Assembly: GCA_949987705.1 (NCBI GenBank)
Contig: OX465282.1
Span: 6,312,501-6,376,500 of the forward strand
DNA from: Thereva unica
Lineage: Eukaryota; Arthropoda; Insecta; Diptera; Therevidae
Direction of reading: 5' to 3'
DNA length: 64,000 nucleotides
In this document: positions 35,176-46,065 of the stretch, piece by piece
Layout: every line of letters begins with the position of its first letter
How positions within the stretch are numbered: position 1 is the stretch's first letter
Notes under the pieces: model-generated
What the model saw: only the letters and a program-made list of their open reading frames with translations
What the model was told of the DNA's origin: nothing
The model's database searches: none
Made by a program: the position numbers and the translations under genes

Positions 35176-35577
35176 ATATGAAGAAGGTAAGTCCCAGGAA
35201 GTGAAATCAAACTCTAATGTGAAATCAGTGAACTCAGTGAAAATCGCGAACACGAAAACTTGAAATTAGAAATCAGAAATTAGTAAAACTTTTTATTGAA
35301 ATCGAACAGTGACAATAGCTGAAATCCGGAAATTTTACTAATTCGAAATCGTAAAAGAGAGTGAAAACCCGTGAAAATCAAATTTGTGCGACTACTAACG
35401 GTCGGAAAATCTAGAAACTTGTGCAACCCATATTAACGGTCCGGAAAACAGTTAACAGTGTGTGGTAATGGTAAATCCGGAAATAACAATGAACTCTAAA
35501 AATTAAATTTTGGAGAAAAGAAGGTGTGCTGTAGCAGCGTCGCACAAAATAAGTCTACAAATGAAAGCAAGACAAAG

Positions 35578-35977
35578 TGCCTGTGGTTTACCGTACTATA
35601 CGGTATTATTAAAACACGTTTGATTACACGATTATAAAATATTCTTTTATTAAAACTTAACAACTTATTCTGATAACAACTGGGTACTATATCTGACTGT
35701 ATATATATATATATATTAATTTGACACTATTGTTTTTAATATTTATTTTATTTAAACTCCGACTATGGATTGTTTCGCATCGATGGCCGAGTCGCAGAGA
35801 GAGAGTGTCAAAAGGAGATGCCGGAAATTGCTATCTCGATATGGAACGGCAAGATCACTGAACTTTCGTTCGGTGATCGATGGGAGTGTTCCGACTGATC
35901 GTTTTGATCGTGCCGGAAGTTGTTGTGTGACATTGCGTAAAGTTTGATAATTATACTTTACGCGGTCACTACATGCC
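35578..35977. mobile_element. Solo LTR-like or foldback repeat, copy 1 (392 bp)
   Basis: The repeat body is 35582-35973, begins TG and ends CA, and is flanked by TGCC on both sides (35578-35581, 35974-35977). It matches 61286-61698 in size and order. Shared blocks are GGAGATGCCGGAAATTG, GATCACTGAACT, GTTCGGTGATCGAT, GTTCCGACTGATCGTTTTG and CATTGCGTAAAGTTTG. TG...CA ends and a 4-bp duplication suggest a solo LTR of a BEL/Pao- or gypsy-type element. Several short hairpins and partly complementary ends leave a foldback MITE possible. Confidence 0.8.
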
Positions 35978-36179
35978 CGAAGGAATAGCAGAATAAGCGC
36001 GACAATACACGAAAACTTCCGCAGGCGGCTTATTGTCAAAGTTAAAAGGTTGAAGACATAGAAAATCTAAGGATTAAGACGGACTGTTGCTGTTGTATAT
36101 TTTTGTTATTATTAGTTATTTTTATATAAAATCTTTGCATGAAATAAATAACGGAAATACCCTGTTAGGGTATACCTAT

Positions 36180-36580
36180 AAAATCGAATCGACGACGGAT
36201 GTTCCTAATTCCTAGGGGTCTAGCTGGGTCAGCCTATACGATGGGGTATAATTCAAGAAGCCTGTCCTAGTAGTGGGGTTGAAAGTCAGGCTAACTACCG
36301 CATCCCGTAAGAGGACATCGGTTAAGAAACCAGAAGCAAAGCCTCGAGATTAGATGGATAGAAGACGAGACAACTCAAATTGGTGTGCCGGATATTCTAC
36401 GAGCATCACTTAGAAGTAGGCTTCGTAATACACAAGTCAATTATAGATGATGTCATAGAGTTAAAGCCAGTAAGTGAACGACTAACATTTCTTCATTCAT
36501 TCAAAAAATCCTTATACATTAAAAATGTCGGTCTCTTAAATCTAAGTAAATCTAAGTATATCTTATAAGTATATCAAGGT
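36180..36580 (+). repeat. Possible RTE 5' region scrap
   Basis: GTTAAGAAACCAG occurs here and in the repeat copies at 39210 and 40048. A frame (36380-36568) gives PVSERLTFLHSF, loosely like the early endonuclease region. The link is weak. Confidence 0.25.
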
Positions 36581-37723
36581 AACTAACTACGGGTGATCTC
36601 TAGATACATGCTTCTTACTATTGTATTGCTGAGCAGCTATCTACTCATTACTCTATTCTACATGTGCGTAAGATGGGGTCAGTGGTATCACTGGTGCGGT
36701 CTAGGAGGATATGTGTGTAATGTGGTGTTCGGCCTGGTGAAGCGGTTAATTTTATAGCTAGAAAGCTCGTCGGTGTAGGAAGCTTTATAGCTTCGAAGTG
36801 AGCTTTCATAGGAGAATCACCCAGCCTGTTGAGTAAATATTTATTGTCCTAAAGCTTTGTTAGGAGAGGTATTCTAGAGTTGAAACGTGGTAATTTAGTA
36901 TTTTTCTAACTTTCGTTGAGAGGATTCTTAGTAACGAAACGTGGTTCATTACAACGTGTCCTTGGTTAGCTGGGTGTTCTCAATCAAGTTTCCCTTGTTT
37001 GGGTAAAAGGTCATGGTGATATTAAAGGTAGATTCCCTGGCTAGGTAGAGTTCTGACATTCTATTCGACGACGAACTGTTTAAGCTCTAAGTAGTCCTTT
37101 GTTGTGTCATTTGTTAACGCGGCTAAGGAATTTTTTGGGGCCTAGTAGGAAGGATGTCAAAAAACTTGTAGGCTATACTTGTTGCCTTGATGTCAGGACA
37201 CTTGTTGGCTTGATTGGCGGACATTGTCCTGAATTATCACTTATGGAGGATAGGAAGAATAGAGGACATCATCTGCAGGCTTTATTTTAAGGACAAAGCG
37301 TCTGACTTTCAACTAAGAAATATGAGACTGCAAACCAATACACCAAGCGAAGTGGCTGCGATGAAAGAAAAGGTTTTCTTGGATATTCTGCATCTGACAA
37401 CAGTTTGTACATATTTTAACAATTTAACAAAATTTTCTATACTCTCGATATCCTTTTAATTCTGTTTAAAACGCATAAACAACACAGACTGACGAACATA
37501 CTTCATGTCATTTTCACCATCAAAAAAGGCTCAACTTTAATTAACTTTACATAAGCCCTGCATTTTCAGCCAAAAGTCCTTTAATTTATCCAAAAATTCC
37601 GTCTGCTGTCCCTTCCACCCCTTTTACACGTTAGTTCATCTCAAAATTAAACAACCTCAAAAACTGATCACTGTCGAATCTGATAATAACTTCCACTACT
37701 CTCCACCCAGTGTCACCACTCAC
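36581..37723. other. No gene seen
   Basis: AT-rich; short frames without domains. Confidence 0.4.
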
Positions 37724-37852
37724 CTCGTCCCTTCCATGGATATCTTGGAGCCATATTTGATTTGTGCAGCCGGGGGACCCAACAACACCCACGGATCCTG
37801 CAATAAACTCGTTTTGCGTCCCCAATCGGCTGCGGGGACTAATTTCAATGTC
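37724..37852 (-). CDS. Candidate internal exon of an unrecognised host gene
   Basis: On the minus strand a 129-nt segment lies between an acceptor (TTTTGTTGCATCATTACAG) and a strong donor (GACGAG followed by GTGAGTGG). Its length is divisible by three. Two frames are fully open. One gives DIEISPRSRLGTQNEFIAGS and ends IWLQDIHGRDE. The other, with one base completing a split codon, gives LVPAADWGRKTSLLQDPWVL and ends KYGSKISMEGTR. It is clearly richer in GC than the surrounding DNA and shows no mobile-element similarity. I do not recognise the protein. No neighbouring exon was found, so chance splice signals remain possible. Confidence 0.4.
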
Positions 37853-38920
37853 CTGTAATGATGCAACAAAATTTCCATTTCCTATTGTGCTTCTGGGCTC
37901 CTTCCCCGCACATCCCGGCAACGGCTTTCGTCCTGTTTGCGCTGAATTAACATCCGGATGGTCCTGCCAAGCCAGTGTTTAGAGACGGGGCAGTAGTGGA
38001 AGCTGGGAGTACTGGGGATGGATTGGTGATGGCGCTGCACTGGTACTAGTTGGGGACGTACTCTATAAGTATTTTATTAATTACATTTCGTGGTAAACTG
38101 CGGACGGGGGTTTGGTTGTGGATCCTGCGGCGCCGAATGCAATATTCCCCGATCCTTCGTTGGCTGGACTTCAATATGATGCCATATAAAATTAGCGCTC
38201 AATGTGCTGGAATCGAGAGTATGGAAATATGTGCTAGGAGACTTGGGTGGAAAATCGGCGGTGGATATAGCGAGAGATAGAGAGAGTATGGAATGATTGG
38301 GAATCAATTATGTGTGGGCGAAGGTGTGACATATGGCCGTTGTCTTGCATGCAAAATAATTATGGGTTAATTATTTTAAAACGACAATAAGGTTAATGAA
38401 TTTGTGGATTCATGATAGATTGCTGGACAAAGTTGTATTTTAGTGCATTACGTGTTATGTTATATTGTAGATGGACCATGTAGTTGTTGGCAGGTTCAAT
38501 CGATCATTTATTGCTTTTTAGGTCAACATACTTTCTTTTATCTATGGATCAGAAAGCCATAGTCTCTTGTGACTTTGTTATTTGGGTTAATTGCGTTTTA
38601 CTTTAACAGCTATGGTTGATGGTCTTGTATTGTATCTCTCATGCCCTTTTATTTGATACGCATGTTGGTATTCCCCGGAACACAATTGCAAAAATCGGAG
38701 AGCTTACTATCTAGATGATTTGCATGGACTCAAATGGAGGACAGTGGAAGCAGCAGGAGCTCATTCACATTAAGAACCCTGGGAAGCCTCCTAGGGACCT
38801 TACATCGCCCTTTGGGACAAGAGACTAATCTTCAACACACCTTAATTTCCAGTATCAAAAGAGTGGAACGTCTATTGTATAGGTAGGACAGTTTCAAAAT
38901 GGCCAGGTGAGCAACTGAGA
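37853..38920. other. No gene recognised; GC-richer patch 38090-38280
   Basis: The patch next to the candidate exon carries short open frames on both strands but no clear splice-framed exon. It could be flanking exon or regulatory sequence of the same unknown gene. Confidence 0.3.
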
Positions 38921-38928
38921 GCCCGAGT

Positions 38929-39020
38929 ATGCATGCTCGAACTAAAGGCACGAAAATCTAAAAATGCGCCCCCTAGAGGTATGCATGCTCCTATTACAGG
39001 CATGAGCATCTATAAATGCA
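38929..39020. repeat. Two-copy ~50-bp tandem repeat
   Basis: GTATGCATGCTC followed by AATCTAAAAATGCGCCC at 38929 recurs, diverged, as GTATGCATGCTC and CATCTATAAATGCACCC at 38980. Confidence 0.7.
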
Positions 39021-39074
39021 CCCGCATCGGCATAGATCATTTCAAATGCGAGTGTCGTTTTTCCAAGCCTCAGT

Positions 39075-39139
39075 AGTCTCAAGGTAAGGCGCCTGACTGC
39101 TATCCCAGAGGTCCCGGGTTCGAATCCCGACAGCGCCAC
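39075..39139 (+). pseudogene. tRNA-like sequence (SINE head or tRNA pseudogene)
   Basis: It contains a D-arm/A-box-like TAGTCTCAAGGTAAGGCGC, a degenerate anticodon arm, and a T arm with the B box GGTTCGAATCC followed by CAGCGCCA. The 5' acceptor strand does not pair with the 3' side and the anticodon stem is poor, so it is not a working tRNA. A repeat (39141 onward) follows at once, as in tRNA-derived SINEs. Confidence 0.6.
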
Positions 39140-39140
39140 G

Positions 39141-39745
39141 GCGAGTTTTATTTTGGCTCTGTTGGGGTTGGCCGTTTGACTAATAACTGGAACCCATAAA
39201 AGCACATCAGTTAAGAAACCAGCCTTGGAACGGATGGGGAAAACAGCAGCTAATACGGCAACCAAAGCCGGAAATGAATTGGGCTTTATTGGCTCGAATT
39301 GGGCTTTATAGCCATCGAAGAAATTCCTAGTGTGAATACAAATAGAGTTTTGAAAACACATACTCCTATGGTATGACTAATACATTTGAGAAATGCTATC
39401 GTGGACGGTTACTGTGTGATATAGAGATAGCTGTAGCAGGAATTCAACTTAAGCTATAGAGGTTCTGGATCAATTACGTAATCGGTTGTGATCTTGGATG
39501 TGAGCTTTATCCGCGACAAGAACCTATGCGGTTAGCATTTTTATGCTGAGATTTGGATGAGAGCGCCACCTGTGTGAAACTAGTTGAACTTTCCTGTAGT
39601 GTGTCTTGGGTGGGAGCCAGCTGCGGGAGTCTTGTGGTGGAATTTCATCAAGGTTCCAGTTCTTGGGTGTTCCTCGGATCACCTTCTAAGCTGGATGAGA
39701 TTTCACATTTCACATTTCACATAAAAAAACCGGTCCCCCAACTAA
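39141..39745. repeat. Direct repeat, copy 1 (uninterrupted)
   Basis: About 600 bp, highly similar to 39975-40424 joined to 43942-44085. It includes CAGTTAAGAAACCAGCCTTG, ATGCTATCGTGGACGGTTAC, TCATCAAGGTTCCAGTTCTT and the uninterrupted junction CACCTGTGTGAAACTAG. It serves as the empty site for the LINE insertion. Not coding. Confidence 0.9.
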
Positions 39746-39974
39746 GTACTAACCACTTCCGATGCTGCTTGACCTACGCAATAGAACGAGAACTGGTCTA
39801 CTGAGTATGCTAATAGCGCTTTTTATGGTCACAAAGATAATTGCTCGTTTTTTGTCCTATACAATTTTTTAAAACCCTAATTTGGCTCCTGTTAGTGTAA
39901 AAAAAAGTACGTCAAAGGGTTTTGTTTGGGGGCTATACAGGGGATTTGCTGGGTTCTGTGTGTGCCTATTGGAG

Positions 39975-40424
39975 GCTAGGAGCAGTCGAGTTTAATTTTG
40001 GCTCTGGAGGGGCTGGGCATTTGACTAATAAATGGATTCTGTAAAAACACCTCAGTTAAGAAACCAGCCTTGGAACGGATGGGAAAAACGGCAGATACTA
40101 CGGCAACCACAGCTGGAAATGACTTTTGGATGAAGGCCAAGGCTCGAATTGGGCTTTAGAGCCATCGAAGAAATTCCTAGTGTAAATAAAAATAGAATTT
40201 TGAAAACACAGACTCCTATGGTATGACTAATACATTTGAGAAATGCTATCGTGGACGGTTACTGCGCGATATTGAAATAGCTGTAGCAGGAAATCAACTC
40301 AAGCTATAGGGGTTCTGGCTCAGTTACGTAATCAGTTGTGATCTCGGGTGTGAGCTTCATCCGCGACAAGAACCTGTGCAGTTAGCTTTTTTATGCTGAG
40401 TTTTAGATGAGAGCGACACCTGTG
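39975..40424. repeat. Direct repeat, copy 2, part before the LINE
   Basis: Matches 39150-39575, offset about 840 bp. It stops at CACCTGTGT, where the poly-T (LINE poly-A) starts. Confidence 0.9.
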
Positions 40425-43400
40425 TTTTTTTTTTTTTTTTTATGTGACAGTGCTAAGCTCAGGAGTCACCCTTTGTACTACCAGTCCGTCATGTCATTTG
40501 TCACGTCATGGTGCAATGTCTAGCAGTAAGCTTAGTACGGGGAGGGGAGGGGGGTATAGGTTAAGGGTTAAAAGGAACGGGGGGGTATTGAAGAAGGTGG
40601 TGATGAACCCTGCGTTTGAACTCTTGGATGTTGTAGGAGCTCGGAAATACTGACTGCGAGAGACTATTCCACAGTCGAGTTGTTCTATTAACAAACGAAT
40701 TCATATCTTGTTGAGTGCGTGAAAGGGGGAGTTGCAGGTGAAGGGAATGAGACGAGTGGGCTAATCTGGTGTTGCGGTTATAAGATTGCCGTGGAGGCAG
40801 GAGAGCGTTTAACTCGGAGGAACAGTCATTATGATAGTAGCGATAAAATTTAGTCAATGCTGCTACATTCCTACGGTGGCTGAGGGGGTCGATGGTGGAG
40901 CCAGCGGTGTCGTCATCAATTAATTTAAGGGCCTTTTTTTGGACCTTATCTAACCATGCCAAGGTGGTTATTGGAGCGCCGCCCCAAACGAGGGAGTTAT
41001 ATTCGAGAAGAGGCCGTATGTAGGATTTATAAATAACAGCGCGGGCCGATGGCTGGAGGAGGAACTTGCACCTCTTAAGAAATCCCAAGCACTGGGATGC
41101 TTGTTTGGCGATTTGGAATATGTGATCATTCCAACGAAGGTCTTTGGCTAATGTCACGTCTAAGATGTGTAGGGATGGGTCGGCCTTTAGTTCAACGTCA
41201 TCCACTGTCAAGGATGGTGAGGTGTTGAACTTCTTTTTTGAGATAAGACAGTACTTGGTTTTAGAGGGGTTGAATTTGACACGATTCTTCTCTCCCCAAT
41301 CTAGAATTAGTTTGAGGTCTTTTTTAATAGAGTTGAACATTAGTTCACGATCATCAAGACAGGATCTGGCATGTGTCCGTCTTGTATCGAAGCTGTACGA
41401 GTAACGTAGAGTACCGTCGTCAGCGAAGCTGAGAAGTGGGTTGGAGGGGATTGAAAGTAGGTCATTTATAAAGATGAGAAAAAGGGCCGGTGATAAAATT
41501 GACCCCTGAGGGACCCCCGCAGAGATGGGGTGAGATTCAGATTTGACGCCATCCAATAATACCTTAATTGAACGGCCGGAAAGGAAACTCTCAACCCACT
41601 TATACAGAAGTGAGTCAATTCCAATAGCTTGGAGTTTAGCTAACAAGGCTGAGTGCCATACTCTATCAAAAGCCTTGGAGATATCCAAAGCAACCAAACT
41701 AGATTCGCCAGATCCATGCAAACTTCGGCTGAGGTGTTCTGTAAGGCAAATCAAAAGATCACCAGTGGATCTTTTTTGACGGAAGCCGTATTGTTTGTCG
41801 CTGATAAGTTGGTTGGATTCTAGATATCCCATAAGCTTTTTGTTAATTATCGTCTCCATGGTTTTGGAGAGAATAGAAGTAATTGCTATTGGGCGGTAGT
41901 TGGAGGGATCGCTGGAGTCACCTTTTTTCGGTATTGGCTGAACATGGGCAAGTTTCCAAGAGTCTGGGTAAACTCCGGAAGAGTATGATAGGGCAAAAAG
42001 TTTGCGCAGAGGTCTAGCCAAAGGTGAGGCGCATTGTTTTAAGACGATAGGGGGTATATTATCGGGTCCAGTCGATTTGTTTACATCGAGCTCCTTGAGG
42101 CACCTGTACACCTCGCGAGTCCTGAAGAAAACCCTGTCCATTAGATGAGCGCTGAGCTCAAGAACCGGGGGTAGCATATCAGTTTGGGGTAAAGAAGAAT
42201 TGGAAGCAAACAGAGATGCTAATAAATCGGCCTTGGATTTGCTGTCTGTTATCACCTTCTCATTGTGGATAAGTGAAGGAGTTGTGGATGAAGTGAAATT
42301 CTTCTTAATGGAGCTTACCAAGGACCAGAAGTTCTTGCTACCAGAGGTTGCATTAAGGAGTTTACTTCTCAACTTGCTGTCAAATGAATTTTTGACATTC
42401 CTGATGGTGACTTTACAGGAATTTCTTAGTTTTATATACTCTGCACGGAGCGATTCACTCGGGGAGCTCTTGTAAGCTCGAAAGGCGGCTTCTTTATTTC
42501 TGATTGCATTCATACACTCCTGATTAAACCATCTGTTGGGCCTAGCCTTCACAGATTTAGTAGTATGAGGAATGAACAAATGCATTCCTGCCTGTATGAT
42601 CCTAGAAATACGGATAGCGGCAGAGTTGGCGTTTCTATTCCGGAAACACAGGTTCCAGTCTGTAGACTGGAAGAAATTAATAAGCCCCAGCCAATTGGCC
42701 TTCCCATAATGCCATACAGTTCTTCGAACTGGTTTGGGAGGGGTGGGAAATTCGAATGGGAAGTTAGCACTGATTAGGCAGTGGTCTGAATTGCCGAGAG
42801 GTGAATCAACTTCGACGGAGTAACCCGCTGGATGAGAAGTTAGAAAAAGATCAAGGAGATATCCTCCTTGACCAGCAACATCAGGGACTCTTGTGGGATG
42901 ATCCACAATTTGTTGCAAGTTATTGATGTCTGCAAAGAGCTCGACGTCCTTGCCAGAAATACTGGTGCCATTTGAGTAAGTCAGCCATTTAACGTTGTGA
43001 ACATTGAAATCACCCGCAACGATGATTTCACACTCAGGATTGGACGACAAAAATCCCGAGATTTGTTCGGAAATAGTATCAAAAGATAAGGTGGAGGCTT
43101 CGTTACTTATGTTAGGGCTTCTGTATAGGAAGCAGAAGAATATGACGTGGCTTTGGAAAATGATTTTAATCCAAAGATAATTAAAATCTGAAGTTGTGCT
43201 TGAATGTATTTTACAATAAGCCACGTCGTCCCTAACATAAATGGCAATACCCCTATGGGGGGAGAGATTGTGCACTAAAGTGTACCCCGACACCTGGTAA
43301 TAACCTAAGTCATTATCGGGTGATATTTGGGTTTCACTTAGTGCGAAGATTGGGGGTTTGTAACTAGATAAGTGGCACTCAACAAAAGAGAAATTCGCTT

Positions 43401-43930
43401 GAAGTCCACGAATGTTACAAAAGTCAATACCAAAACTTGACTTGTAACGGGACTTCGGTTGCGCGGGTTCAATCGCCACATTCTTTGGGATATTTTCCGG
43501 AATTACACTTGCCGCATCCATCAGAGGCAATAAAATTTGTCCGCGTCAAAGTGTTATGCCTTTTGAAACGGGGCAAATTTTATCGACCGACAGATTTTGG
43601 GCGCGGCACCTGCAAGTCCGGGGTCTGAGAGAGGGTAGGGAGCAAGGGTACTTACTTTTGCCGTTCGTCGGTCGTGTCTTTCGTTGATGTCGTCTAGTGA
43701 AGTGTGGTGAGCCTTCGCGTAGACTGCAGCGCCGGATGAGTTTCTATTGTTTGTTTGTTTTTTATGGGTTCACTATGAATTTTTTTTTGTATGGAATTTA
43801 ACTTTTTTTTATTCGTTTTATTTTACTGCGAAATTTACTGACGAGGAAATTTTACTGCGATTACTGCGAAATTAAGAGACCGGAACAGCAAACGTCCGAA
43901 CACCTCGCTGTCCCAGACCAAACTCAACTA
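40425..43930 (-). mobile_element. Apparently full-length LINE, ~3.5 kb
   Basis: A minus-strand LINE with a 3' poly-A seen as T17 at 40425-40441, a ~120-bp 3' UTR, one intact ORF and a ~400-bp 5' UTR reaching about 43930. Comparison with the uninterrupted repeat copy fixes the insertion at CACCTGTGT/GAAACTAG. The right flank has GTGTGAAACTA twice (43931-43952), so at least GTGT is duplicated. The clean poly-A and unbroken ORF indicate a young insertion. Confidence 0.9.
40561..43530 (-). CDS. LINE polyprotein: endonuclease and reverse transcriptase (989 aa)
   Basis: It copies its own RNA into the genome by target-primed reverse transcription. The N-terminal third is an AP-endonuclease-like domain: CNIRGLQANF (~37-46), ALSETQISPD (~63-72, catalytic Glu), RGIAIYVRDD, FLYRSPN, VAGDFNVHN (~170-178, Asp and Asn) and GNSDHCLISANF (~246-257, Asp-His). 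RT motifs follow: GPDNIPPIVLKQC, YRPIAITSILSK, QYGFRQKRSTGD, VALDISKAFDRVWH, AGVPQGSILSPALF and LSFADDGTLRYS (catalytic FADD). The C-terminal part has LRWNDHIFQIAKQASQCLGF and RLWNSLSQSVFPSS. There is no RNase H domain and no ORF1 upstream. The start methionine is the first in the frame. Placement among Jockey/CR1-group LINEs is by motif style. No stop or frameshift interrupts it, so it may be active. Confidence 0.93.
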   Translation of the reverse strand: MPLMDAASVIPENIPKNVAIEPAQPKSRYKSSFGIDFCNIRGLQANFSFVECHLSSYKPPIFALSETQISPDNDLGYYQVSGYTLVHNLSPHRGIAIYVRDDVAYCKIHSSTTSDFNYLWIKIIFQSHVIFFCFLYRSPNISNEASTLSFDTISEQISGFLSSNPECEIIVAGDFNVHNVKWLTYSNGTSISGKDVELFADINNLQQIVDHPTRVPDVAGQGGYLLDLFLTSHPAGYSVEVDSPLGNSDHCLISANFPFEFPTPPKPVRRTVWHYGKANWLGLINFFQSTDWNLCFRNRNANSAAIRISRIIQAGMHLFIPHTTKSVKARPNRWFNQECMNAIRNKEAAFRAYKSSPSESLRAEYIKLRNSCKVTIRNVKNSFDSKLRSKLLNATSGSKNFWSLVSSIKKNFTSSTTPSLIHNEKVITDSKSKADLLASLFASNSSLPQTDMLPPVLELSAHLMDRVFFRTREVYRCLKELDVNKSTGPDNIPPIVLKQCASPLARPLRKLFALSYSSGVYPDSWKLAHVQPIPKKGDSSDPSNYRPIAITSILSKTMETIINKKLMGYLESNQLISDKQYGFRQKRSTGDLLICLTEHLSRSLHGSGESSLVALDISKAFDRVWHSALLAKLQAIGIDSLLYKWVESFLSGRSIKVLLDGVKSESHPISAGVPQGSILSPALFLIFINDLLSIPSNPLLSFADDGTLRYSYSFDTRRTHARSCLDDRELMFNSIKKDLKLILDWGEKNRVKFNPSKTKYCLISKKKFNTSPSLTVDDVELKADPSLHILDVTLAKDLRWNDHIFQIAKQASQCLGFLKRCKFLLQPSARAVIYKSYIRPLLEYNSLVWGGAPITTLAWLDKVQKKALKLIDDDTAGSTIDPLSHRRNVAALTKFYRYYHNDCSSELNALLPPRQSYNRNTRLAHSSHSLHLQLPLSRTQQDMNSFVNRTTRLWNSLSQSVFPSSYNIQEFKRRVHHHLLQYPPVPFNP

Positions 43931-44085
43931 GTGTGAAACTAGTGTGAAACTAGTTGAACTTTCCTGTATTGTGTCTTGGATGGGAGTCAGTTGCGGAAGT
44001 CTTGTGGTGGAATTTCATCAAGGTTCCAGTTCTTGGCTGTTCCTCGGATGACTTTCCACGCTGGATGAGATTTTGCACTAGGGAC
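43931..44085. repeat. Direct repeat, copy 2, part after the LINE
   Basis: Resumes at GAAACTAGTTGAACTTTCC and runs through TCATCAAGGTTCCAGTTCTT to CTGGATGAGATTT, matching 39576-39715. An extra GTGTGAAACTA unit stands at the junction. Confidence 0.9.
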
Positions 44086-44685
44086 CAAATTAATAGTTCA
44101 TCTTTACAGCAGTGTCTGTATGTCCCGCTGTCTGTCTGTCTGCTTTCTTGTACAGCTTTATGCAGTGTTTGTAGGGCTATCATAGGCCTTGTTTATAGCT
44201 GCTATTGAAGATCTTTCTGGTTAACTTCCTGAGTTTCAAAAGATCGTTATTCTACCACAAGTGAAAGGTATTTTTACTCCGCCTTAATGGCCAGGATACC
44301 TTATACGTCGTGTGGATAGCCTTTTCGAAAGTGCTGACCCAGTCTTAGATTGTCTCTATAAGATCTATTCTTTCTTGAGGGCGCTCTGCAGAAAAACTGA
44401 ATTTCTTTCAGTCAAAACTTCTTGAGTTTCTGTACCGCTGAGAAGCTTCAATCTATGGTTGTACGAGTGTTTGTAAACAGCGTGATCTCCAAGACTGCAT
44501 CCCAAGTCTAGAAATTCTCGTGCTTAAAATACAAAACTTGCCATGAAGTTTTACCCATCTGGGCTCGCAACATCTACTCGGTAAGTTATACATCTTCCAG
44601 AACGAGGCTAATCTTAGCACTACCTTACGCTTACTTATCCTTCTTCATGCACTGCATTAACATTTCTTTTACTTTTTGTAGCGTT
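44086..44685. other. No gene seen
   Basis: Contains a short TGTCTG-rich microsatellite at 44120-44150 and nothing else supportable. Confidence 0.4.
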
Positions 44686-44689
44686 GTTT

Positions 44690-44995
44690 ACCTTTATTGA
44701 ACTTATAGAGTATTTTTTGATTTTATTCGGTGCTAATTCATGTAATTTGGTGTTTACTGGTGTTGCTATCATATTTTTTGGTGTTATTTGGTGTTATTTG
44801 ATGTAAATTAACTTAAATTAGTGTTATTGGTGTTAATTCGTGTAATTTTATGTTAATTTTTGCTGGTTGTCGTTGGCGCTAATTGGTGTAAATTGGAGTT
44901 TTTTGGTGTTATTTGGAGTTCATTTAAGTTTTTTGGTGTAGATTGATGTTATTTGGTGTTGTTTAAATGTTATTTAGGACGGTGATTATATGAAA
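44690..44995. repeat. AATTAACACC-type satellite, GGTGTT polarity
   Basis: Degenerate TTGGTGTTATTTGGTGTT units, all reading GGTGTT on the plus strand; the third patch of this family in the window. Confidence 0.8.
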
Positions 44996-45948
44996 GTAAA
45001 CTACCAGTCATTAACATTAGGAAATCATCAGCTTCGTCAACAACTACTAACTATGAACTACTTCAAAGTTGAACTGCAGAAACAAGTTTTTATAGTAAGT
45101 TTATGCAGGCTTAACCAGAGATGAGTGTTTTGCTAGTATTCATTTAAGTTCTTTCTATAAACTGCAACGAGATCTCTATGTTATTGTCAATCGCTTGTAA
45201 ACAAGAACCTAGAGACATTGTACATTTCTACAACCACGTAATTCTTTAAAATCTCTCTTTACATCCACGATAAATACAGACTTCCAATTACTTTTTCCAC
45301 CCATTCTTTCTCGCAAAAACCAATTTACACTATACACCAATAACTGCCAAACATTCTTAAAACTTTAATTTTCTTTTGTACACAAACAATATCCACTAAA
45401 CTGCAGTACGATAACACTGAATTTGTATTTTGCACGTCTCCACCCCAATTTCAGGAAGCCAATAAACCCTAAAGTAACGACCATGTAAAATTTTGTGTCA
45501 TAAATTTCGGGATCGATCTCTCCTCTGCCTGTTCGACAAAATGTCCTGATTTGCCACGTTTTATTCATAAATCGCTAGGAGAAATCTTTTACACAGTATC
45601 CTCCTACACACATCCCTGTTCATCCCATGCCGCATACTCATGTAAAAGTATTTTATCATGAGATGAACGCGCGTATTTGGGGGACTGGAGGGTATGGAAT
45701 GAGTTCGAGTTTAGAGTAATACCAAACTACCCTACCCGAACAAAAAAAATGAGAAGGATCCGGCTCCAAGGACCAAACGAAGAAAAAAAGAATTGGCACA
45801 CGCAGGGGGCACAAAACAAAGTCGCCCCCCAAAAGCCAGTTCCGAAAGTCCCACACTATCAATGAAGACATTTGTATGCCGGAATACATCCGATTATCAT
45901 ATAAACAATTGATTCCAGGATTCTGTTTTCGATATTTTTGTATTTTAG

Positions 45949-46065
45949 ATGTATGGAGGGCATCCATACAGGGCTGTGCGCCGCCAACGGGGATGACCCA
46001 GAGTCCCTGAAGTTGTTAGGCTCGAGTGCATACGAAATGGCAGGATATCAATGCTGGTGTTGGCA
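45949..46065 (+). CDS. Candidate internal exon of an unrecognised host gene
   Basis: 117 nt, divisible by three, lie between a pyrimidine-rich acceptor (TTCGATATTTTTGTATTTTAG) and a donor (TTGGCA followed by GTAAGTG). With one leading base completing a split codon, the frame is open throughout and gives CMEGIHTGLCAANGDDPESL ... YEMAGYQCWCW. The other sense frame that begins ATG stops early. The cysteine-rich ending might suit an extracellular domain, but no family is recognised. It is on the opposite strand from the candidate exon at 37.7 kb, so a shared gene is unlikely. Confidence 0.4.

Noticed and set aside
39075..39139. Functional tRNA gene
   Set aside because: The B box is perfect, but the acceptor and anticodon stems do not pair and no anticodon can be assigned with confidence.
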